Assembly (NCBI RefSeq): GCF_016462545.1
Contig: NZ_JAEMTA010000058.1
Location: 1-32,519 of the forward strand
Direction of reading: 5' to 3'
Length of the DNA stretch: 32,519 nucleotides
Origin: Mycolicibacterium sp.
GTDB lineage: Bacteria > Actinomycetota > Actinomycetes > Mycobacteriales > Mycobacteriaceae
In this document: positions 1 to 8,885 of the stretch, piece by piece
Position numbering within the stretch: the stretch's first letter is position 1
How the letters are laid out: each line of letters begins with the position of its first letter
Notes under the pieces: generated by a model
Seen by the model: the letters and a program-made list of their open reading frames with translations, nothing else
Database searches by the model: none
Told to the model about the DNA's origin: nothing
Translations under genes and position numbers: made by a program

Positions 1-688
1 GGGCGTGGAAGGCATCCGCGCGGCGCTGATCCTTGGTCCGCGGATCAGAAGGGCACACGGTGTCGGCCAGCGCGTCGAGCCGCAGGTCCAGGGCGTGGGC
101 GTCGGTGGCGAACAGTGTCGAGAACAGGGTGGCCAACCCGCTGCCGTCCTCGATGGTGATGTCCACCCGGCGATCCCGGGCCTGGGCTTCGCGGCGGCGC
201 AACGCCAGCGGATCGACCTCGGCGATGATCGCGTCGATGGTCTTCTCGGTCTTGTCCACCGAGAGTGGTTCGCAGTCCTGAAACGCCGAGGACAGCTGCT
301 CGTCGAGTGCGCGAAGAGCGTCGGGGTCGATGACGTTGGCGGAGCGCGTCACCATCGCCCGCACCACCTGATAGGAGATCAACCCGGCCGAGAACAGGCC
401 GGCGACCGTCGGGAACCGTTCGCGCAGGGCGATCCCGACGAGCAGCATGCCCGAGGCCGCACCGGAAGTGATCCGCGCTGCGGCCCCGATGTGCGCGGTC
501 ACCGCCGACCAGTTGTCCAGGCACCATTGATCGCGTTCGGCGGATCCGTCGGCGGCGTGCACGACGGCGAGCATGTCGACCATGGCGGCAACCCGGCGGG
601 CGCAGGACGCGGACTCCACCCGGGTCCACCCGTCCAGCCCAGCGGCACCGGATGCGCCTGTCGCCGAAGCCACCAATGAGTCGAACAT
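1..688 (-). CDS. 13E12-repeat family protein (DUF222; HNH endonuclease family), C-terminus outside window
   Basis: The reverse strand is open from an ATG at 688 to the window edge (229 codons, no stop). The N-terminus reads MFDSLVAS. Family-typical stretches follow: DPDALRALDEQL near residue 128, DPLALRRREAQARDRRVDI near residue 160, FATDAHALDLRLDALAD, and DPRTKDQRRADAFHA at the truncation. These identify the DUF222 domain of the mycobacterial REP13E12 proteins, which usually carry a C-terminal HNH nuclease domain. That domain would lie beyond base 1 and cannot be seen. The gene diverges from the DUF2752 gene. Its start overlaps a candidate LexA box and has a -10-like hexamer seven bases upstream, suggesting SOS control and a leaderless mRNA. 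The cellular role of the family is unsettled. Identification is strong; whether the full gene is intact is unknown. Confidence 0.9.
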   Translation of the reverse strand, partial: MFDSLVASATGASGAAGLDGWTRVESASCARRVAAMVDMLAVVHAADGSAERDQWCLDNWSAVTAHIGAAARITSGAASGMLLVGIALRERFPTVAGLFSAGLISYQVVRAMVTRSANVIDPDALRALDEQLSSAFQDCEPLSVDKTEKTIDAIIAEVDPLALRRREAQARDRRVDITIEDGSGLATLFSTLFATDAHALDLRLDALADTVCPSDPRTKDQRRADAFHA

Positions 689-701
689 GCATTCGAATCT
701 A
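681..701 (-). promoter_or_regulatory. Candidate LexA (SOS) box over start codon, with -10 hexamer
   Basis: On the minus strand, bases 696-681 read TCGAATGCATGTTCGA. The mycobacterial SOS box is TCGAAC-N4-GTTCGA, so this site has one mismatch. TAGATT at 701-696 fits a TANNNT -10 element, and exactly seven bases separate it from the ATG at 688, so transcription would start at or next to the start codon. LexA bound here would cover the transcription start and first codons. From established knowledge, several M. tuberculosis 13E12 genes are LexA-regulated. Binding here is inference. Confidence 0.6.
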
Positions 702-860
702 CGCCGCAGGCCAACAGGAAACACCACGTCAAACCCAAGATGGGGATGAAACCCAGACTGTGTACAACCCGACCCTCACAAGCCGAAACTGTCAGAGCCA
801 CATGGTATTTGATGGCTGCCCTTCTGGCGACGCGCCCTGTCTGGCAAGCTGGGCAATGAA

Positions 861-1274
861 ATGGAAGCCAATGAGACCACCGGTCGGAAGGGCCCCCGGT
901 ACGCGACCCTCGGGACGGCGGGGGCACTCGTCGGGGCGCTCACCTACATCGGTCTTCGAGATCCTCACACTCCAAGTTTCGGATTCCCCCTGTGCCCGTT
1001 CCGCCTGTTGACCGGCTGGTACTGCCCGGGCTGCGGCGGTCTGCGCATGACGCACGACCTGCTGCACGGCGACGTGAGTGCGGCGATCGTCGACAACGCA
1101 TTCATGCTCGTCGGCCTCCCCATGCTCGCGCTCTGGCTGATCCTGCGCTGGCGAGGGGGCCGGACGTTGATGCCCAAGCCAGCGGTGGCCGCCGTAGTGG
1201 TCGCAGTCCTCACCTGGACATTGGTACGCAACCTGCCAGGGTTCCCGCTGGTCCCGACCCTTTCCGGCGGGTAG
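861..1274 (+). CDS. DUF2752 small membrane protein (Rv1616-like)
   Basis: This is a 137-residue protein. Its DUF2752 hallmark is a Cys-rich segment with CPFRLLTGWYCPGCGGLR at roughly residues 45-62, followed by a D-L-L-H-G-D motif. Membrane segments lie at about residues 17-33, 78-97 and 106-124. The function of the family is unknown; the paired CPxR and CPGCG cysteines suggest metal or redox chemistry at the membrane face, which is inference. The position just upstream of the pyruvate kinase/thioesterase block matches Rv1616 of M. tuberculosis, but here gltBD intervenes. The ATG at 861 is preceded only by a weak GGGC, so the start is less certain than the reading frame. Confidence 0.8.
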   Translation: MEANETTGRKGPRYATLGTAGALVGALTYIGLRDPHTPSFGFPLCPFRLLTGWYCPGCGGLRMTHDLLHGDVSAAIVDNAFMLVGLPMLALWLILRWRGGRTLMPKPAVAAVVVAVLTWTLVRNLPGFPLVPTLSGG

Positions 1275-1313
1275 CCTCGCCCCTCCGCTGATACACTCGC
1301 ACCTCGGGCCGCT

Positions 1314-1343
1314 GCAGTCCCGGACAGATGATTTCCGGACTGC
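1314..1343 (+). promoter_or_regulatory. Hairpin abutting the gltB ribosome binding site
   Basis: GCAGTCC (1314-1320) pairs with GGACTGC (1337-1343). After one bulged C, GGA (1322-1324) pairs with TCC (1334-1336). This gives a 10-bp stem with a 9-base loop. The 3' arm ends directly at GGAGG (1344-1348), the gltB Shine-Dalgarno. There is no T tract, so it is not an obvious terminator. A role in translational control or mRNA stability is inference. Confidence 0.4.
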
Positions 1344-1356
1344 GGAGGTGCTGCGA

Positions 1357-4300
1357 GTGCTGTTCTCGGCATTGCCAGAAGCTCAGGGTCTGTACGACCC
1401 CGAGAACGAGGCAGATTCCTGTGGCGTTGCCATGGTCACCGACATCAAGGGACGACGATCGCATTCGATCGTCGCCGACGGCCTGACCGCGCTGGAGCAC
1501 CTCGAACACCGCGGTGCCGCGGGGGCCGAACCGAATAGTGGTGACGGCGCGGGGATTCTGCTGCAGTTGCCCATAGAACTGCTCGACGCCGTAGTCGACT
1601 TCGACCTTCCGTCGCCAACGTCGCAGGGGGCCAACACCTTCGCCGCGGGCATCTGCTTCCTCCCGCAGGACATGGTCGCCAGGTCCCAGGAGCGTGAGCG
1701 CATCGAGTCAATCGCCACGGACGAGGGCCTGGAAGTGCTTGGCTGGCGCGAAGTTCCGGTCGACCCCGACGGGGCCGGCGTTGGCGAGACGGCTCTGGGG
1801 TGCATGCCCTACATGGCGCAGCTCTTCCTTGCGGCGCCGGAACGCAATGGCAGCAGACCCGGCGGCATCGACCTCGATCGTCGCGTCTACCCGGTCCGCA
1901 AGCTGGCCGAACAGGGTGAGGTCTACTTTGCGTCGCTGTCCAGCAGGACCATCGCCTACAAGGGCATGCTGACGACAATGCAACTGCCGCAGTTCTTTCC
2001 GGATTTACGGGATGAGCGCTGTACCAGTGCCATCGCGATCGTGCACAGCCGGTTCTCGACCAATACCTTCCCGTCGTGGCCACTCGCGCATCCCTTCCGC
2101 TTCGTGGCCCACAACGGTGAGATCAACACCGTTCGAGGCAACCGCAACCGAATGCACGCCCGTGAGGCGATGCTGGCGAGCGCGCAGATTCCCGGCGACT
2201 TGGCCCGACTGTCACCGATCTGTACCGCGGAATCCTCCGATTCCGCTTCCTTCGACCAAGTACTCGAGTTGCTCCACCTCGGTGGCCGCAGCCTTCCGCA
2301 CGCGGTCATGATGATGATCCCGGAGGCCTGGGAGAAGAACGCCGACATGGATCCGGCGCGGCGGGCGTTCTGGCAGTTCCACGCCTCGCTGATGGAGCCG
2401 TGGGACGGACCCGCCTGCGTGACGTTCACGGACGGCACCGTCGTAGGTGCAGTGTTGGACCGCAACGGTTTACGACCCGGACGCTGGTGGCGAACGATCG
2501 ACGACCGGATCATCCTCGCGAGTGAGAGCGGCGTGCTTGACGTGCCGTCGTTCGAGGTCGTCGCGAAGGGTCGGCTCGAGCCCGGCAAGATGTTCCTGAT
2601 CGACACCGCCGCCGGGCGCATCGTCTCCGACGACGAGATCAAGAGCGGACTCTCGGACGCCGAGGCATATGGCGAATGGCTGCACTCGGGCCTGTTGGAC
2701 CTGGCGACCCTACCGGAGCGCGCGCGGGTGCAGCCCAATCACGACTCCGTCGTCCGGCGCCAGATTTCCTTCGGATATACCGAGGAGGAACTGCGCATAC
2801 TCCTGACGCCGATGGCGGCCTCGGGTGCAGAACCGCTGGGCTCCATGGGAACCGATACACCTGCCGCAGTGCTGTCGCAGCGGTCCCGGCTGCTCTACGA
2901 CTACTTCGTCGAACTCTTCGCCCAGGTGACCAACCCGCCACTGGACGCCATTCGCGAGGAGGTCGTCACCTCGATGTCACGGGTGATGGGTCCCGAGCAC
3001 AACCTGCTGGAGCCGACGGCGGCATCCTGTCGTCAGATCGTGTTGACGTGGCCCGTCCTCGACAACGACGAACTCAACAAGATCGTCCACATCAACGCCG
3101 ACGGTGAACAACCTGGCCTGAAGACGAAGGTGCTGCGGGCGCTCTACGACGTCGAGCGGGGCGGCGAGGGCTTGGCTGATGCGTTGGAGGATCTACGTAT
3201 TCGTGCCTGCGAGGCGATCGCCAAGGGCTACCGGACACTGGTCATCTCGGACCGGGACTCCGACCACACCAAGGCGCCGATTCCATCGCTGCTCGCGGTG
3301 TCGGCAGTACATCATCACCTGGTCCGCACCAAGGAGCGCACCACGGTCGCGTTGGTCGTCGAGAGCGGTGACGCCCGCGAAGTGCACCACATCGCCATGC
3401 TGATCGGCTTCGGTGCCGCTGCGGTCAACCCCTACCTCGCCTTCGAGTCGATCGAAGATCTGATTCGCGAGGGTGAGCTCACCGGCATCGAGCCGTCGAC
3501 GGCGGTGCGCAACTATCTCAAGGCGCTCGGCAAGGGCGTCATGAAGGTCATGAGCAAGATGGGCATCTCGACGGTCGCGTCCTACACGGGCGCGCAGGCG
3601 TTCGAGGCCATCGGGCTCAACCACGACGTCATCGACGAATACCTCACGGGCACCCCGAGCCAACTCGGCGGCGTCGGTCTCGACGTCCTCGCCGAGGAGG
3701 TGAAGCTCCGCCACCGGCGGGCCTACCCGGAGAACCCCACGGAACGGGTGCACCGTCGACTCGAGGTCGGCGGTGAGTACGCCTTCCGACGCGAAGGCGA
3801 ACTCCATCTCTTCACCCCGGAAGTCGTATTCCTGCTTCAGCATTCGACGCGCACCGGCCGCCACGAAGTCTTCCAGCAGTACTCCGACGAAGTGAACCGA
3901 CTGGCACGCGACGGTGGTGCACTGCGCGGCCTCTTCGAGTTCAGGTCGGGCGTTCGGGAGCCGGTTCCGCTCGAGGAGGTCGAATCCGTGGAGTCGATCG
4001 TGACGCGCTTCAACACCGGCGCCATGAGCTACGGTTCCATCTCCGCCGAGGCGCACGAGACGATGGCCATCGCCATGAACGCGCTCGGCGGCCGGTCCAA
4101 TAGCGGCGAAGGCGGAGAGGATGAAGACCGGCTCTACGACCCTCGGCGGCGCAGCGCCGTCAAGCAGGTGGCGTCCGGTCGCTTCGGCGTCACCAGCGAC
4201 TACCTGGTCAATGCAACCGACATTCAGATCAAGATGGCCCAGGGCGCGAAACCCGGTGAGGGCGGCCAACTTCCGGGCTACAAGGTCTATCCGAACATCG

Positions 4301-5913
4301 CCAAGACGCGTCACTCGACCCCTGGCGTCGGGCTCATCTCGCCGCCGCCGCACCACGACATCTACTCGATCGAGGATCTGGCACAGTTGATCCACGATCT
4401 GAAGAACGCCAACTCGCACGCTCGGATCCACGTCAAGCTGGTCAGCTCGGTCGGCGTGGGGACCGTCGCGGCGGGGGTGTCCAAGGCGCACGCCGACGTC
4501 GTGCTGATCTCCGGCTACGACGGTGGCACCGGTGCCGCGCCGCTGACCTCGCTCAAGCACGCCGGGGCGCCGTGGGAGATCGGTCTCGCCGATACCCAGC
4601 AGACGTTGGTGCTCAACGGCCTTCGGGACCGCATCACCGTGCAGTGCGACGGCGGGATGCGCACGGCGCGAGACGTCATGGTGGCCATGTTGCTCGGCGC
4701 GGAGGAGTACGGCCTCGCCACGGCCCCGCTGGTCGTGGCGGGCTGCATCATGATGCGGGTCTGCCACCTCGACACCTGCCCCGTCGGGGTGGCGACCCAA
4801 AACCCGGAACTGCGCGCCCGTTTCAACGGCAAGCCGGAGTTCGTGGAGAACTTCTTCACGTTCATCGCCGAGGACATCCGGAAGTATCTGGCGGAGTTGG
4901 GGTTCCGCAGCGTCGACGAGGCGGTCGGGCGGGTCGAGATGCTCGACACGGCTCCGGGTGTTGCGCACTGGAAGAGTAAGGGACTGGACCTCACCCCGAT
5001 CTTCGCCGTGCCGAAGGATGCGCACGGTGCTGAACTACCCCAGCGAGTCAGGCTCCGCGACCAGGATCATGCCTTGGAACATGCGCTCGACCAGACGATC
5101 ATCGCCCTCGCCGAGGGCGCACTCGAAGATGCCCATCCCGTGCGTCTGGAACTGCCCGTGCGCAACGTCAACCGCACGGTCGGCACCCTGCTCGGATCGG
5201 AGGTGACCCGTCGCTACGGCGCGCAAGGGCTTCCCGACGACACCATCCACGTCACGCTCACCGGTTCGGCTGGCCAATCGCTGGGCGCGTTCCTGCCGCC
5301 CGGCATCACACTCGAGATGATCGGTGACGCCAACGACTACGTCGGCAAGGGGCTCTCGGGCGGTCGGGTCGTCGTCCGGCCCGATGACGACGTGCTCTTC
5401 CTGCCGGAGGACAACGTGATCGCTGGCAACACACTGCTGTTCGGCGCGACGTCCGGCGAGGTCTTCCTCCGCGGCCGGGTCGGCGAACGCTTCTGTGCGC
5501 GTAACTCCGGCGCCCTGGCGGTCGTCGAAGGCGTCGGCGACCATGCGTGCGAGTACATGACCGGCGGACGTGTCGTGGTGCTGGGACCGACGGGTCGCAA
5601 CATGGCGGCGGGCATGTCCGGAGGGATCGCCTACGTGCTGGGCCTGGATCCGGCGAAGGTCAATCCAGACATGGTCCAGCTGCAGCGCCTCGAACCGGAA
5701 GACCTGTCCTGGCTGCACGGCGTCGTCGCGCAGCACGGTCGGCACACGGGTAGTACGGTGGCGCGCTCGCTCCTGTCCGATTGGCCAAGGCGCAGTGCGC
5801 AGTTCACCAAGATCATGCCCACCGACTACGAGAAGGTCCTGCACGCCACCCGCATGGCCAAGGCGGAAGGACGAGACGTGGACACTGCGATCATGGAGGC
5901 GACCCGTGGCTGA
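1357..5913 (+). CDS. gltB: Glutamate synthase (NADPH) large subunit
   Basis: The large subunit of GOGAT transfers the amide of glutamine to 2-oxoglutarate, giving glutamate in ammonium assimilation. The protein has 1518 residues. The N-terminal class II amidotransferase starts at Cys22 in DSCGVAMV, which is exposed by removal of a short propeptide; HRGAAGAEPNSGDGAGIL follows. The FMN-binding synthase domain (about 830-1200) includes GGEDEDR and a CX5CX4C cluster (Cys1130, 1136, 1141) for the 3Fe-4S centre. The C-terminal Gly-rich beta-helix domain has repeated GGRVVV segments. A GTG at 1348 is also in frame, but GTG 1357 has GGAGG (1344-1348) at an 8-base spacing, so I chose 1357. Its end overlaps gltD by 8 bases. 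M. tuberculosis has gltBD elsewhere (Rv3859c/Rv3858c), so this may be a second copy. Confidence 0.97.
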   Translation: MLFSALPEAQGLYDPENEADSCGVAMVTDIKGRRSHSIVADGLTALEHLEHRGAAGAEPNSGDGAGILLQLPIELLDAVVDFDLPSPTSQGANTFAAGICFLPQDMVARSQERERIESIATDEGLEVLGWREVPVDPDGAGVGETALGCMPYMAQLFLAAPERNGSRPGGIDLDRRVYPVRKLAEQGEVYFASLSSRTIAYKGMLTTMQLPQFFPDLRDERCTSAIAIVHSRFSTNTFPSWPLAHPFRFVAHNGEINTVRGNRNRMHAREAMLASAQIPGDLARLSPICTAESSDSASFDQVLELLHLGGRSLPHAVMMMIPEAWEKNADMDPARRAFWQFHASLMEPWDGPACVTFTDGTVVGAVLDRNGLRPGRWWRTIDDRIILASESGVLDVPSFEVVAKGRLEPGKMFLIDTAAGRIVSDDEIKSGLSDAEAYGEWLHSGLLDLATLPERARVQPNHDSVVRRQISFGYTEEELRILLTPMAASGAEPLGSMGTDTPAAVLSQRSRLLYDYFVELFAQVTNPPLDAIREEVVTSMSRVMGPEHNLLEPTAASCRQIVLTWPVLDNDELNKIVHINADGEQPGLKTKVLRALYDVERGGEGLADALEDLRIRACEAIAKGYRTLVISDRDSDHTKAPIPSLLAVSAVHHHLVRTKERTTVALVVESGDAREVHHIAMLIGFGAAAVNPYLAFESIEDLIREGELTGIEPSTAVRNYLKALGKGVMKVMSKMGISTVASYTGAQAFEAIGLNHDVIDEYLTGTPSQLGGVGLDVLAEEVKLRHRRAYPENPTERVHRRLEVGGEYAFRREGELHLFTPEVVFLLQHSTRTGRHEVFQQYSDEVNRLARDGGALRGLFEFRSGVREPVPLEEVESVESIVTRFNTGAMSYGSISAEAHETMAIAMNALGGRSNSGEGGEDEDRLYDPRRRSAVKQVASGRFGVTSDYLVNATDIQIKMAQGAKPGEGGQLPGYKVYPNIAKTRHSTPGVGLISPPPHHDIYSIEDLAQLIHDLKNANSHARIHVKLVSSVGVGTVAAGVSKAHADVVLISGYDGGTGAAPLTSLKHAGAPWEIGLADTQQTLVLNGLRDRITVQCDGGMRTARDVMVAMLLGAEEYGLATAPLVVAGCIMMRVCHLDTCPVGVATQNPELRARFNGKPEFVENFFTFIAEDIRKYLAELGFRSVDEAVGRVEMLDTAPGVAHWKSKGLDLTPIFAVPKDAHGAELPQRVRLRDQDHALEHALDQTIIALAEGALEDAHPVRLELPVRNVNRTVGTLLGSEVTRRYGAQGLPDDTIHVTLTGSAGQSLGAFLPPGITLEMIGDANDYVGKGLSGGRVVVRPDDDVLFLPEDNVIAGNTLLFGATSGEVFLRGRVGERFCARNSGALAVVEGVGDHACEYMTGGRVVVLGPTGRNMAAGMSGGIAYVLGLDPAKVNPDMVQLQRLEPEDLSWLHGVVAQHGRHTGSTVARSLLSDWPRRSAQFTKIMPTDYEKVLHATRMAKAEGRDVDTAIMEATRG

Positions 5914-7408
5914 TCCGACCGGGTTCCTCAAGGTGGCGAAGATCGAGGCCGCCAAGCGACCCGTCGACGAGCGCGTCGGCGACTGGCGCGAGGTCTACGA
6001 ACGACAGGATCCGCACGAACGCGCCAGCGAGGTCTCACAGCAGGCCCGTCGCTGCATGGACTGCGGGATCCCGTTCTGCCACTCCGGAACTGCGGGCTGT
6101 CCGCTGGGCAACCTGATTCCCGAGTGGAACGACCTGGTGCGGCGCGGACGGTGGGACGCGGCGAGCGACCGACTCCATGCGACCAACAACTTCCCGGAGT
6201 TCACCGGCCGGTTGTGTCCGGCACCGTGCGAGGCGGCGTGCGTGCTGTCGATCGCCGAGGAGGAGACGGGCGGCGCCGTCACCATCAAACGCATCGAACA
6301 GTCGATCGTCGACGAGGCGTGGATGGACGGCACCATCGAGCCGCAGCCGGCCGCCATCTCCACGGGCAAGGGCGTCGCCGTCGTCGGCTCGGGGCCTGCG
6401 GGTCTGGCTGCAGCCCAACAGCTCACCCGTGCCGGACACCATGTCACGGTCTACGAGCGGGACGACCGAATCGGTGGCCTGCTGCGCTACGGCATTCCCG
6501 AGTACAAGCTCGAGAAGGCCGGGCTGAATCAGAGGCTGGCGCAGATGCGGGCCGAGGGGACGCGGTTCGTCACCGACTGCGAGGTCGGCGTGGACCTGTC
6601 CGTCGATCAGTTGCGGCGTCAGCACGACGCCGTCGTGATGGCCGTCGGCGCGCTGCGGTCCCGCGACAACCAGGTCGAGGGCCGCGAACTCGAGGGCGTG
6701 TACCTCGCGATGGAACACCTGGTGCCCGCCAACAAGGAGTGCGAGGGCGACGGCCCGTCACCCATCTCGGCGGCAGGCAAGCACGTCGTCATCATCGGTG
6801 GCGGGGACACGGGCGCGGACTGCCTCGGCACCGCCCATCGACAGGGCGCGGCGTCGGTCACCCAGCTGGACTACAACCCCGAGCCGCCCGGACAGCGCGA
6901 CGACTCCCGCTCACCGTGGCCCACCTGGCCCTTGGTGCTGCGCACGTCGCCCGCCCATGCCGAAGGGGGCGCCCGTCGCTACGAGGTAGCGGTGCAGCGC
7001 TTCGTCGGAGACGACAGGGGCCACGTGAAGTCGATGGTCGTCGCCGAGGTGAAGGTCGAACGCGACACCGACGGCCGCAGGCACATCATCCCCGTGGGTG
7101 ACGAAATCGAACTTCCGTGCGAGCTGGCACTGCTGGCCATCGGCTTCGAGGGTGTCGAGCACATGCCGCTGCTCGATGGGCTCGGCCTGACGCTCAACGG
7201 CCGTGGTGCATTGGCGTGCGGGTCGGACTGGCAGACGGATGCGCCCGGCGTCTTCGTGTGCGGTGACGCGCATCGTGGCGCGTCACTGGTGGTATGGGCA
7301 ATAGCTGAGGGCCGCAGCGCAGCGCACGCGGTGGATTCCTATCTCATGGGCGAGTCGGACCTGCCCGCGCCGGTGAAGCCCGGTGCGCTTCCGCTGGCCG
7401 CGGTCTGA
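5906..7408 (+). CDS. gltD: Glutamate synthase (NADPH) small subunit
   Basis: GltD passes electrons from NADPH through FAD and iron-sulfur clusters to GltB. The protein has 500 residues. An N-terminal cluster-binding region has CMDCGIPFC (Cys50, 53, 58), Cys65, and CPAPCEAAC further on. The first dinucleotide fold has VVGSGPAGLAAA (FAD) and the second VIIGGGDTGADC (NADPH). The C-terminal GVFVCGDAHRGASLVVWAI is the conserved FAD contact. The frame stays open far upstream inside gltB, but the GTG at 5906 has GGAGG (5895-5899) at a suitable distance and gives the expected N-terminus ADPTGFLK. The 8-base overlap with gltB indicates translational coupling and supports a stoichiometric complex. Confidence 0.97.
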   Translation: MADPTGFLKVAKIEAAKRPVDERVGDWREVYERQDPHERASEVSQQARRCMDCGIPFCHSGTAGCPLGNLIPEWNDLVRRGRWDAASDRLHATNNFPEFTGRLCPAPCEAACVLSIAEEETGGAVTIKRIEQSIVDEAWMDGTIEPQPAAISTGKGVAVVGSGPAGLAAAQQLTRAGHHVTVYERDDRIGGLLRYGIPEYKLEKAGLNQRLAQMRAEGTRFVTDCEVGVDLSVDQLRRQHDAVVMAVGALRSRDNQVEGRELEGVYLAMEHLVPANKECEGDGPSPISAAGKHVVIIGGGDTGADCLGTAHRQGAASVTQLDYNPEPPGQRDDSRSPWPTWPLVLRTSPAHAEGGARRYEVAVQRFVGDDRGHVKSMVVAEVKVERDTDGRRHIIPVGDEIELPCELALLAIGFEGVEHMPLLDGLGLTLNGRGALACGSDWQTDAPGVFVCGDAHRGASLVVWAIAEGRSAAHAVDSYLMGESDLPAPVKPGALPLAAV

Positions 7409-7446
7409 CGATCCCGTCTCAATCGTCATCTGAATCGATTAACGAC

Positions 7447-7461
7447 TATATTGAGTCAACG
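7447..7461 (+). promoter_or_regulatory. Candidate -10 element for a leaderless pyk transcript
   Basis: TATATT at 7447-7452 lies eight bases before the GTG at 7461. No Shine-Dalgarno precedes that GTG (TGAGTCAAC). Transcription beginning at the GTG would give a leaderless mRNA, a common arrangement in mycobacteria. No clear -35 is visible. It implies that pyk has its own promoter in the 52 bases after gltD. Confidence 0.5.
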
Positions 7462-8879
7462 TGACTAGACGCGGAAAGATCGTCTGTACGTTGGGCCCGG
7501 CGTCGTCCTCGGACGAGCAGATCAGAGCCCTTGTCGAAGTGGGCATGGACGTAGCGCGGCTGAACTTCAGCCACGGCGACCACGCCGACCACGAAATCGC
7601 CTACAAGCGAGTGCGCGCCGCCTCGGACGTGACGGGGCGTGCCGTTGGCATCCTCGCCGATCTCCAGGGACCCAAGATCCGACTGGGCCGGTTCGCCGAC
7701 GGCCCGACCGTCTGGGTGGCGGGGGAGACCGTGCGAATCACCGTCGACGAGGTCGAGGGCACCCACGGCCGCGTGTCGACGACCTACAAGGAGCTCGCGA
7801 GAGACGCCGCCGTGGGCGACCGTCTGCTCGTCGACGACGGCAACATCGGGCTCACCGTCAGCGAGGTCGACGGCAATGACGTCGTCTGCATCGTCACCGA
7901 GGGCGGCAAGGTCAGCAACAACAAGGGCCTCTCACTACCCGGCATGAACGTGTCGGTGCCGGCGCTGTCCGAGAAGGACATCGACGACCTCAGATTCGCG
8001 CTCCGCCTCGGCGTGGACCTGATCGCGCTGTCCTTCGTGCGCTCGCCCGCCGACATCGAGCTGGTGCACGAGGTGATGGACGAGATCGGCCGTCGGGTCC
8101 CCGTCATCGCCAAGTTGGAGAAGCCGGAGGCCGTCGAGAACCTCGAGGCCATCGTCCTGGCGTTCGACGCCGTCATGGTCGCCCGAGGCGATCTCGGCGT
8201 CGAGCTTCCGCTCGAGGAAGTGCCCCTCGTGCAGAAGCGGGCGATCCAGATGGCCAGGGAGAACGCCAAGCCGGTCATCGTCGCCACCCAGATGCTCGAG
8301 TCGATGATCACGAACTCGCGACCGACCCGCGCCGAGGCCTCCGACGTCGCCAACGCGGTTCTCGACGGCGCCGACGCCGTGATGCTCTCCGGTGAGACCT
8401 CGGTCGGCAAGTATCCGCTGGAGGCCGTCAAGACCATGGCCCGCATCATCACCGCCGTCGAGGAGAACTCGACGGCGGCGCCGCCGCTGACCCACGTCCC
8501 GCGCACCAAGCGAGGCGTCATCTCCTACGCCGCCCGCGACATCGGCGAGCGTCTGGACGCCAAGGCGCTGGTCGCCTTCACGCAATCCGGTGACACGCTC
8601 AAGCGGCTCGCCCGCTTGCACACCCCACTGCCGCTGCTGGCGTTCACGCCGCTGCCCGAGATCCGCAGCCAGCTCGCGCTGACCTGGGGCACGGAGACGT
8701 TCATCGTGCCGCACATCCAGACCACCGACGGCATGATCCGCCAGGTGGACGAATCACTGTTGGCGCTCGGCCGGTACAAGCGCGGCGACCTGGTCATCAT
8801 CGTCGCTGGCGCCCCTCCGGGCACAGTAGGCTCGACCAACATGATCCACGTCCACCGGATCGGCGAGGACGACCACTAG
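7461..8879 (+). CDS. pyk: Pyruvate kinase
   Basis: Converts phosphoenolpyruvate and ADP to pyruvate and ATP, the last step of glycolysis, in the cytoplasm. At 472 residues it matches the length of mycobacterial PykA. Visible motifs are GKIVCTLGPASS and VARLNFSHGDHADH at the N-terminus, the B domain (about 70-165), IAKLEKPEAVENLE around residue 215, the signature MVARGDLGVELPLEEVPLVQK, and TQMLESMI with RPTRAEASDVANAV. The C-terminal domain ends in the conserved GAPPGTVGSTNMIHV. A GTG start with TATATT just upstream suggests leaderless expression. The thioesterase gene follows after six bases, so the two are probably cotranscribed. Confidence 0.97.
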   Translation: MTRRGKIVCTLGPASSSDEQIRALVEVGMDVARLNFSHGDHADHEIAYKRVRAASDVTGRAVGILADLQGPKIRLGRFADGPTVWVAGETVRITVDEVEGTHGRVSTTYKELARDAAVGDRLLVDDGNIGLTVSEVDGNDVVCIVTEGGKVSNNKGLSLPGMNVSVPALSEKDIDDLRFALRLGVDLIALSFVRSPADIELVHEVMDEIGRRVPVIAKLEKPEAVENLEAIVLAFDAVMVARGDLGVELPLEEVPLVQKRAIQMARENAKPVIVATQMLESMITNSRPTRAEASDVANAVLDGADAVMLSGETSVGKYPLEAVKTMARIITAVEENSTAAPPLTHVPRTKRGVISYAARDIGERLDAKALVAFTQSGDTLKRLARLHTPLPLLAFTPLPEIRSQLALTWGTETFIVPHIQTTDGMIRQVDESLLALGRYKRGDLVIIVAGAPPGTVGSTNMIHVHRIGEDDH

Positions 8880-8885
8880 GGAGCA

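Noticed and set aside
5..692. Long open frames on both strands (5-679 plus, 45-692 minus) in the first 700 bases
   Set aside because: Their products are Arg/Gly/Pro-rich without family pattern. The third option, an open minus-strand frame from 688 to the edge, gives a clear 13E12/DUF222 sequence.
3193..5025. A 610-codon minus-strand frame inside gltB
   Set aside because: It is antisense to the FMN/iron-sulfur domain of gltB; the composition is that of a mirrored GC-rich gene, with no recognisable domain or ribosome site.
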